In this document: in pieces, positions 56,980 through 64,000 of the stretch
How positions within the stretch are numbered: position 1 is the stretch's first letter
Layout of the letters: every line of letters starts with the position of its first letter
Assembly: GCA_907163375.1 (NCBI GenBank)
Contig: CAJQUW010001141.1
Coordinates: 62,001 to 126,000 of the forward strand
DNA length: 64,000 nucleotides
Reading direction: 5' to 3'
Origin: Prostheceraeus crozeri
Lineage: Eukaryota > Platyhelminthes > Polycladida > Euryleptidae
Notes under the pieces: generated by a model
The model's database searches: none
The model's input: the letters and a program-made list of their open reading frames with translations, nothing else
Told to the model about the DNA's origin: nothing
Position numbers and translations under genes: made by a program

Positions 56980-57989
56980 TCTGATAATATGCGCAAGTCC
57001 ATGCACCGCATACATCTGATGAATATTTAATCCTCATTTAATTGTTTTTTGAATAAATACATTGCATTACTGATCTAATGACGCACAGGTTTTTAATAAT
57101 AAATCTATCCAAATGTATATGGAAGCGGATCCATCTTTATTCATTACTGATAATTAGTTAAAATATTCTGCATACTACTCATCAGTAGATAGAGAGGACA
57201 TAATTTTGATAAATAGAAAGGCATTTGCTGACAGCCTAAAGACACTTGATCAACAGCCGTCTGTCATGGGATAATCATGTGCGAATGCTGATCAATACTG
57301 AACAGTCAGAGATTGTATGGATTGAGAATTCTCAAGCCTCTCTTGTCATCAGCGTCCCTGACAGTTATATATCAAGTGCCTATTCGCTGCCTAGTTGAAT
57401 ATGCCTCCTGACTGCGTTTTTGTTCGATTACCTGTACATTTGGTCTTGCAAGTACAGCATTTTCAAGCAATGCATAGAATGATAATGTTCTTCACCAACG
57501 TATGCGCATGCAAGATGTTGTACATGCAACAGGTTTCAAATTTTTGATTGTTTCACGCATCTGTGATATTATGCCTGACGTTTCTGATCGGTCTGGTCGG
57601 TTTCTCCAGCCGTGTCACTTCAAGACGCCTTCATTCTGTTCTGCTTCACACGATGCGTGATGTCGTCGAGAATTTAGGCACTTTTGCTTTCAGATTTGTT
57701 GCTATTTTTCCTATTCTGCGGTTTTATCGTGAAACTCACCGTTAGGCCTGTGAATTTTGCTATGCTGCGTGACAAAAAATCTTAACTCTTAGAATTATGA
57801 GGACCATTAGTTTAATGAATGATGTAGCATCAAAACTATAACATTAAATGATACATTTAACTTTGGTTAAAGGATTTTCAATCCATATACATACTTTTGA
57901 ATAGGCCTACCGGTACTTAAAATAAAACATCAGCTGAAAAAAATAATAAATGAAATGAATATAGGCTTACAGGTACGCAGCGTAGTCTT
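56980..57989. other. No supportable feature
   Basis: A plus-strand frame at 57548-57745 has a hydrophobic start (ASVILCLTFLIGLVGFSS) resembling a signal peptide but no splice or domain support. Confidence 0.35.
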
Positions 57990-58699
57990 CACTGTAAATT
58001 GTAATCAGTGAAATAACAGACAATTTATCAGCCATAATGATCAGACAATTGCAGCAGACAGCATGAGACAATGAACAACCAAAAGTGGCTGTTCAGAGCA
58101 GACAAGATGAGACAATTATTCGCCAAAATATCAGACAAATCTGTCCACTTTTCTAAAAGTATTGTCTCTCAAACTCAAAGTGTCTAAATATAATCACTCT
58201 AGTCAGCATCAGCTAATGGCAACCAGTCACTCCTAATCAAATAGGTTCTAACTCTGCTCCACTCACTCACATTCGCATTATGAACAACTCTGATACTTTG
58301 CAAGTCCGTTGTGTCACTTTCAACTTTGGGGAAGTATATAGACCCTTAAAAGCTGTAAAAAACATTGCAAAAACAGAATTAAAAGATGGCATCGATACGT
58401 CAAATATCCAGACCTGTTATTGCCATGCCTCAGGGTGTATACAAAGAACCCTGCTTATTTACAACACTGTATATTCTATAATTGAAAATTATAAAGGATA
58501 CAATCCAATTTCAGTAAAAGTGTATATATTAGTCATAAGTAGTATGATAGGCAGTAAACGCAATAATGTAAATTAGTTCGTGCGATGAGACAAAAATTGT
58601 CTGATAAGCAGGAAATTTGTGTGATAACATGCAGTAACTGCCAAAATACTGATGAGGCTCACAAATTGTCCGATAAGTGGCTGTTTACAGTTTTCAGTG
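57990..58699. mobile_element. MITE-like element with CACTGTAAA ends, 710 bp
   Basis: Left end CACTGTAAATTGTAATCAGTG; right end the inverse of CACTGAAAACTGTAAACAGCC. Internal ACAGACAATTT and AGACAATT words recur many times in both arms (for example 58012-58170 and 58585-58690), an array-like subterminal structure. A 98-codon frame (58280-58576) is unrecognised. Flanks share only TT. Confidence 0.5.
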
Positions 58700-59850
58700 T
58701 TGTATAACGAAGTGAGAAGATTTCTGCTACCATGTCAAAGTCGGACTGCTCAGGACAGTGTGCAGTTGAACTTCTGTTGAAAATGACAATGGGTTTATGT
58801 AGTCTAGATATATTGAATTATTTAGCAGCAATGCACCACCAACGTTACTAGGCTTTCCCAAACGTTTTAATGAATAATACCTCAGAACATTCCTTGTGGG
58901 TTTGGGTGTTTGTACCAGATTATGTGTACGTGAGCAAGCTATTACCATTTAGAAGTAAGAATTCAAAGTTCGACAGCCGTGATCTTTAATCATTCAAATT
59001 GCCTAAAGAGGCTTGTTCACACCACTACTAATAATGAAAACAATTCATGTGCAGAAAACCGGTCTCAAAAGATAGTGAGTGGGTAGCAATGTTAGTATGT
59101 ATGTAGCCTAGTCTAAGCTTACAATTCGTAGTTTTGCATGGACTTATTTTGTTTATTTATTGGATTGATAGTTTATAGTTGTAAATCCACAATATCATAA
59201 ATGTGCAATTTTTCCTGATCTAAGCATTTAGGGAAAAAATAGAACATCGAGATTTTGCTCAATTGTGTCACTAACAGATACGAAATATCAAATAACAAGG
59301 ATTTTCAGTATTTATTTGCAGTAAACCAATTTTTTCAATACGAAGTTAAAAATTATCCTATTTTGTGATTTTTGTAAGACACTCGAATACATTCACCTGA
59401 AAATACCAATTCCAATTATTTTTCGAGAACACTGTTAAGTTGTCTGCTAAATCAAAAAGAATTGATATAAGACTGGTCTTTAGTAAAATGCCTGCAGAAA
59501 AGTTTATTCGAAAATTGTCATTCCACGACGTTTCTTAACTGTTTTTTAATATTACATCGATCGTAATCAAAATAATTACTTTATATTGCATATCTTATAT
59601 CGATAGCTAATTTACCGATAATGTGACAATTTGGCATCTAATCAAACTCAATTTATTAAAAAATCTGTTGGTTGAAATTTTCAATGAAATTAGCCTAACA
59701 TGAATATATATTAACATGAATTTTATATTATTTGTAATTTTGTACCGCTTGTATGCAGATGTGAAGTTTTAAATCGTTGTCATGTCATAAAATCATTTCC
59801 TGACGATAGCCATAGATAATAGCTGAAATTAATCGAACATTAGAAAACAA
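58700..59850. other. No supportable feature
   Basis: AT-rich, with no convincing ORF or repeat; it ends at the target duplication of PLE 7. Confidence 0.5.
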
Positions 59851-59865
59851 AAATCAATCCATCAC
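59851..59865. repeat. 15-bp target-site duplication of PLE 7 (left)
   Basis: AAATCAATCCATCAC, repeated exactly at 62358-62372. Confidence 0.85.
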
Positions 59866-62357
59866 TAGAATTTGGCTCCTTTCAAAGAAAATATAATATG
59901 ACCAATCGCCAAGGAATCTTTCCAATTTCACCTTACTCCTATGGAAAGAGGAGTAGTTTGATTCTACGTGAATGTTTAAAAGAATTTATGACAATTGATA
60001 CCTTACAACGAAAGAAACAATTTTCTATGACTGCCTAAGGGAACAATTATTACCAAGATCACTTTGGTTTCATTTACCAGCCAAACACAGAAACAACAAG
60101 AAATTAACTAAACTGATGACGAAGAAGTTGATCAGACTTGAAATATCTAATATCGATAACGAAATGAGCAAAACAAAATAATCATTAGAAGTACGTTTCA
60201 TGTGTTTACAATCAATTATAACAGACAAGGAAATTTTTCACAAAATCAATGATTTCATTATTCGTGAACGTCTAAATAGTTCAGACAAGGCTGAAAGCAG
60301 ATTGAATGACCGACTCAATAGACTTCGACACGTTTACGGTATTCAAAGCAATAATCCACAATGAAAGAAGATCACTTATACCAAGATAATCATAATATTT
60401 TGACAACAGACATGACCCAATCTGAAGACGAAAAAACTCTTGTTGAAAAGGTTCTAAGTTCTCATTAGCTGAACCAATAAATGACTCAACCATTGTTGAT
60501 TTCAATGTGAAATTTAGTCGTCTTGCACATCAGTACAGATGGAAAAATCACCTTCAAGATAAACGGCTTACATCTGAAGACCTTCAATCTTGATACTCAT
60601 GAAAGAGTCAGCTTGAGAAATTTGAGAAACAAAAACCGAACAGTCCTTCCCTCAGACAAAGGCTCTGAGTTTTGTGTTATATCAAATACAGCATGCGATG
60701 AAGCTGGACTTCAGCATCTGAGTGATGAATCTACATATAAACTTATACCCCATATAACAGGAAAAACGATAGAAAAGCGCATTAATTCTTGCTGGAAATC
60801 GATAGCAAAAGACAATAAATATCCGACTTATATTGTTAACAGTTACTGCACAAACAACTCTTCTTTGCCGTACTTCTACCATCTCATCAAAACTCATAAG
60901 GATGGCAACCAATTGAAAATACGACCGATTGTGTCAACCACTTCAGGACCTGCGACTAAATTGTCATGGTTACTTGCACGACTCTTCTTCCCATTACTTG
61001 ACAAAGTTCCAGCCAATTTAAAATCCAGCATGTAAATTGTCGAAAAGATAAAATCGATTAATCAGACCAACGAAATGCATCCCTGCAACTTCGAGTCGTC
61101 AACATGTATACTTCAATTCCAATTTCCGATGACATTCAAGCCATAACTACCAAATTAGATGACTGCAGCATGAAACTGATTAATGGACTCACAATTGCAC
61201 GAATTCAGCAGCTCCTTCAAGTTATCCTCAGAAATACGTATTTCCGATTCAAAACCAACATTTTTCTTCAAATAAAAGACTTACCCATGGGATCTTCTTT
61301 ATCCGGTATCCTTGCGGATATTGATAGCATTGAAACCACTGCTCTAAGACGAATGCGAGTGATGTAAGATGTACCACTTTTCATGCGCTATGTTGATGAC
61401 TGCTTTGCTTTCGTCCAGAACAAAGATCAAGCCATGATACTTCGTCAACATCTCAACTCACAAAATGAAAATACAAAATTCGAAATCGAGCTACCAAGTG
61501 AAAACAACAATCGTTTAAGTTTAAGTCTACTTGACTTTTCTGTTACGATGTATACCTCTAATGAACCTATCTTTGAGTCTTACCGTAAACCAGCAAAGAA
61601 AAATCTTTTCATACATTATCGTTCGCATCTTCCTAAAACTTTGAAACTGAATTACATTAGAAATGAAAGACAGAGAATATCATAACGTTGCTCAAAGCAT
61701 GAAATACATAAACAGCATGAGAATAATTACAATAAAACTCTCCAACTCAATGGTTATCCTGATTCAATGATAAAAAAGACCAACAATAAGCGTAGAAAAC
61801 GAAGTAAAGCAAATTTTGATGGTATATATTTTTCATTTCCGTATGTTTCTGAAAAGGTCGACAATCAGATCAAGAATGTATTTCATCGTGAAAATATAAA
61901 CGTCAGAATCACAAGAAAAAACAAAAGTCTGCGCAGTGCATTGAACCAAAAAGTAACTGAACAAAACTGTACACTTGAAAACTGTCCCATCAAAAACAAC
62001 AGTCTGTGTTTCCGAAAATGCGTCGTGTATGAATATTTTATGCAAAAAACGCAAAAACACCTACATCAACAGCACAGTAAGATGTTTGCATATATGATGT
62101 CGAGAACATCTGACTAATAACAACTCATCGGTATATAAACACATGAAAAATTGTAATGACTCCTCACAGAAAATAACAACAACGATTCTATCCTCTGATA
62201 AAGATCCCACCAATCTCCGATTACGTGAGACATTTTATATAAATGAAATGAAACCGTCTATTAATGCCAAACACGAGTTAGACAGTTATAAAGATTTCCT
62301 CTTTCCTTGACTCAAATGTTTTTTTGCATATTTTCACAAACATACATTTTTACATAT
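59866..62357 (+). mobile_element. Penelope-like element 7, full insertion, 2.5 kb
   Basis: The plus strand carries all PLE parts in order. N-terminal segment around 60000-60500; LPSDKGSEFCVIS and LPYFYHLIKTHKDG with RPIVSTTSGPATK (60523-61035); motif A SSTCILQFQF-like region and LPMGSSLSGILADI (61104-61367); catalytic MRYVDDCFAFV at 61383; the linker; the Cys motif CTLENCPIKNNSLC; and the GIY-YIG remnant with the distal RETFYINEMKPSINAKH near 62225-62275. It is flanked by an exact 15-bp duplication, so it is one insertion event. It is broken in about five places. The LPMGSS and ILAD pattern suggests the Neptune/Poseidon side of the family; that placement is tentative. Confidence 0.85.
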
Positions 62358-62372
62358 AAATCAATCCATCAC

Positions 62373-62828
62373 AAAGAAAAGAACATTATTGTATGGTTGG
62401 ATATGTTTATGTAATTTTTCCATAATTTTTCATAGCTGTTTTTTATAGTTTTTCTTTGTTTTTAGCAATATGTGAGATTGAAAATCATGTTTTTCTTGAA
62501 ATTGCAATTTAGCGTTGTTTTTTTGGCATTTTCTACTGTTTTTGTTGTATCGTTGGGAAAACTGATTGCTGTTGAATATTTGTCTTTCATCTTTGAAAGG
62601 AATTGAATTTGTTTTATACATAACGATGTGCGAAGGTCCTACCAAGTTGGGCATAATCACACAAAACTATTGGCGATGAGAGAATACAAACAACTGAATC
62701 GTTTAGTTTCGCTATAGACTTATACATTGAATTAAATTTATTCACACATTCTTTACACAGTTATTTTGTTTAGGGTCTAAAAACAGTCGGTTTGAAATCA
62801 TGCAAGTCTATTACATGTACATGTAGCT
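62373..62828. other. No supportable feature
   Basis: T-rich on the plus strand; possibly 3' untranslated sequence of the minus-strand gene ending at 62829. Confidence 0.4.
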
Positions 62829-63094
62829 CTATAAGCACAAGAATAATGCAAATGACTCGGCTGAGTGGTGCAGGATGGAGCTGCTTGCAACTGGATGAAG
62901 ATCGTTCTCACACTGTTGAACAGTTGGCGAAGCAAATAACACGGCTGGGTGCTGCTTGATGGAGTCAAAGATGTCCAATATTGTGTAGTCTTCAGGGACG
63001 TCCATCTCGTCGGAATTCCAGAATGACTTTTCCTCGTTGCTCAGAGATTCAAACACCGAACGAAAGCTGCCCACCATTGAACTTTCATCGATCC
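62829..63094 (-). CDS. Terminal exon of an unrecognised host gene
   Basis: The minus-strand exon begins after a good acceptor (TTTCTGCATCTTTCAG) at 63094 and runs to a stop at 62829, about 87 residues. It is GC-richer than its surroundings with balanced codon use. The peptide is acidic and Ser-rich: GIDESSMVGSFRSVFESL, DEMDVPEDYTILDIFDSI, then a His/Ser-rich tail ending LFLCL. I recognise no domain. Earlier exons would lie to the right; a weak donor (TACAT then GTAAGTC) occurs near 63355. Otherwise they are outside the window. Confidence 0.45.
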
Positions 63095-63420
63095 CTGAAA
63101 GATGCAGAAAGCATTTTAGTACATGTATATGTATAAAATTGTAGTTGTGAAAGAAAATGAAAGAAGTTTGTTCATTGTACATTGCCCTTGATAAATGGCA
63201 GAGTTCTAAAGAATGAATGATGGTTTGTCATCATTTTCAAATAATATTTGAAAAATTCTGTCGGTGTATTTGGCTTACATATTAATAGCAAGATTTATAT
63301 AATAAAGTATATTCTACAACAGAAATACAACAGACTTACATGTAGTGTAGAATGCCGTTATTTCGATCGTTTATGTCTCGCTTTGTCAAATAAGAGAACT
63401 ACAGCATTAAAATTGAAATT

Positions 63421-63590
63421 TGTCTGACGCATCTTGTTTTAAAAATTTGAGCATAGGTTTGGAGCGCCCGTCAGGGAGGCCATTTCCCTGGGATCCACCT
63501 CAAAATAGAGGAAGGCCAATTCAGTAGTAGCTGAAAATTAATGTCTTGCGCATTTTGTTTTAAAAAATTGAGCATAGGTTTGGGGCGATA
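63421..63590. repeat. Direct repeat pair about 119 bp apart
   Basis: TTTGAGCATAGGTTTGGAGCG (about 63446-63466) recurs as TTGAGCATAGGTTTGGGGCG (about 63568-63587). Both are preceded by ATYTTGTTTTAAAAA, about 45 bp shared. Nothing else is supportable from 63591 to 64000. Confidence 0.7.
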
Positions 63591-64000
63591 TATAACGGCC
63601 AGGAATGGCAATCGGCATGGTCGAATATACTGATAGCCCAACAGAATGGAATCACGCTGCCAATTCAACTACATATAATATACAATAAATAGGACCCTTT
63701 TGACCAGCAACCTGTATCTTGCTTCTCAATAAGGTTGGTCTGCGGCTATATTTGACAAGAATGAAAAATAATTTTCCTTTTCCTACAACGACGAGTGAAA
63801 GAGTGAAATATAGTTAGTTAATTATTTGTTTCAAAAAATAGAACTTTAGGTCAATAAAAATATTTAATAAGAGATTACCAAATTTTCGTATGACACTTCA
63901 ACAGGGGCAAGGGCAACAGAGGATGCAACGATATAAATACAAGTAACACAAAATTTATCTTAGATATTAGATGAACTGAAATGCATATTAATGTCAGGCT

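Noticed and set aside
57548-57745. Secreted protein gene
   Set aside because: Hydrophobic start only; no splice sites, promoter or conserved residues.

Overview
The window is AT-rich, intron-bearing, repeat-dense animal DNA, most likely from a marine invertebrate. Evidence: genes split by consensus GT-AG introns, many Penelope-like elements (PLEs), CACTA, Chapaev, piggyBac, hAT and Harbinger transposons, and frequent TAGGCCTA and ACATGTACATGTA words. I cannot fix the phylum. Echinoderm or mollusc are guesses from word usage only.

Layout. 1-2000: two PLE fragments in tandem, each ending in a hammerhead-ribozyme-like motif. 2968-16994: a candidate 14.0-kb DNA transposon with 23-bp terminal inverted repeats (one mismatch) and subterminal ATGATATT arrays. 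Inside it, all on the minus strand, are an uninterrupted 786-aa CACTA/EnSpm-type transposase and a five-exon gene for a 374-aa BEN-like protein whose splice phases all agree. A truncated PLE, a tRNA-derived SINE candidate and a 684-bp hAT-type MITE with an 8-bp target duplication are nested in it. 17.5 kb: a Harbinger transposase remnant. 20.9-22.4 kb: a C-type-lectin-like exon, coiled-coil-like sequence and three 142-bp tandem repeats. 24.4-25.6 kb: a LINE with another element inserted in its reverse transcriptase.

25.7-28.8 kb: an unclassified transposon candidate. A 369-aa DDE-like exon is bracketed by regularly spaced TATTTTCCGTAACG motifs that change orientation across the gene. 30116-33439: a Chapaev-type element with 498-bp inverted repeats, termini CACRRTG, TAAT target duplication and a RAG1-N-terminus-like zinc region. 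Its transposase is split into several frames. 35-39.5 kb: small MITEs, hairpins, a piggyBac remnant and a PLE copy lacking its RT core. 40596-43284: a PLE insertion with inverted terminal arms and a 13-bp target duplication.

46.6-50.6 kb: a few isolated host-like exon candidates, one with a TATA box. 52356-54755: a 2400-bp piggyBac element with intact TTAA ends and an intact 575-aa transposase. 56.0-57.0 kb: a large inverted duplication. 59866-62357: a PLE with a 15-bp target duplication. 62.8-63.1 kb: the terminal exon of an unrecognised host gene.

The window is mainly a transposon graveyard with a few young-looking elements (piggyBac, the CACTA-type transposase). The most unusual items are the 14-kb element carrying a BEN gene, the unclassified 25.7-28.8 kb element and the Chapaev element with V(D)J-heptamer-like ends. 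No rRNA gene, CRISPR array or capsid-bearing element was seen.
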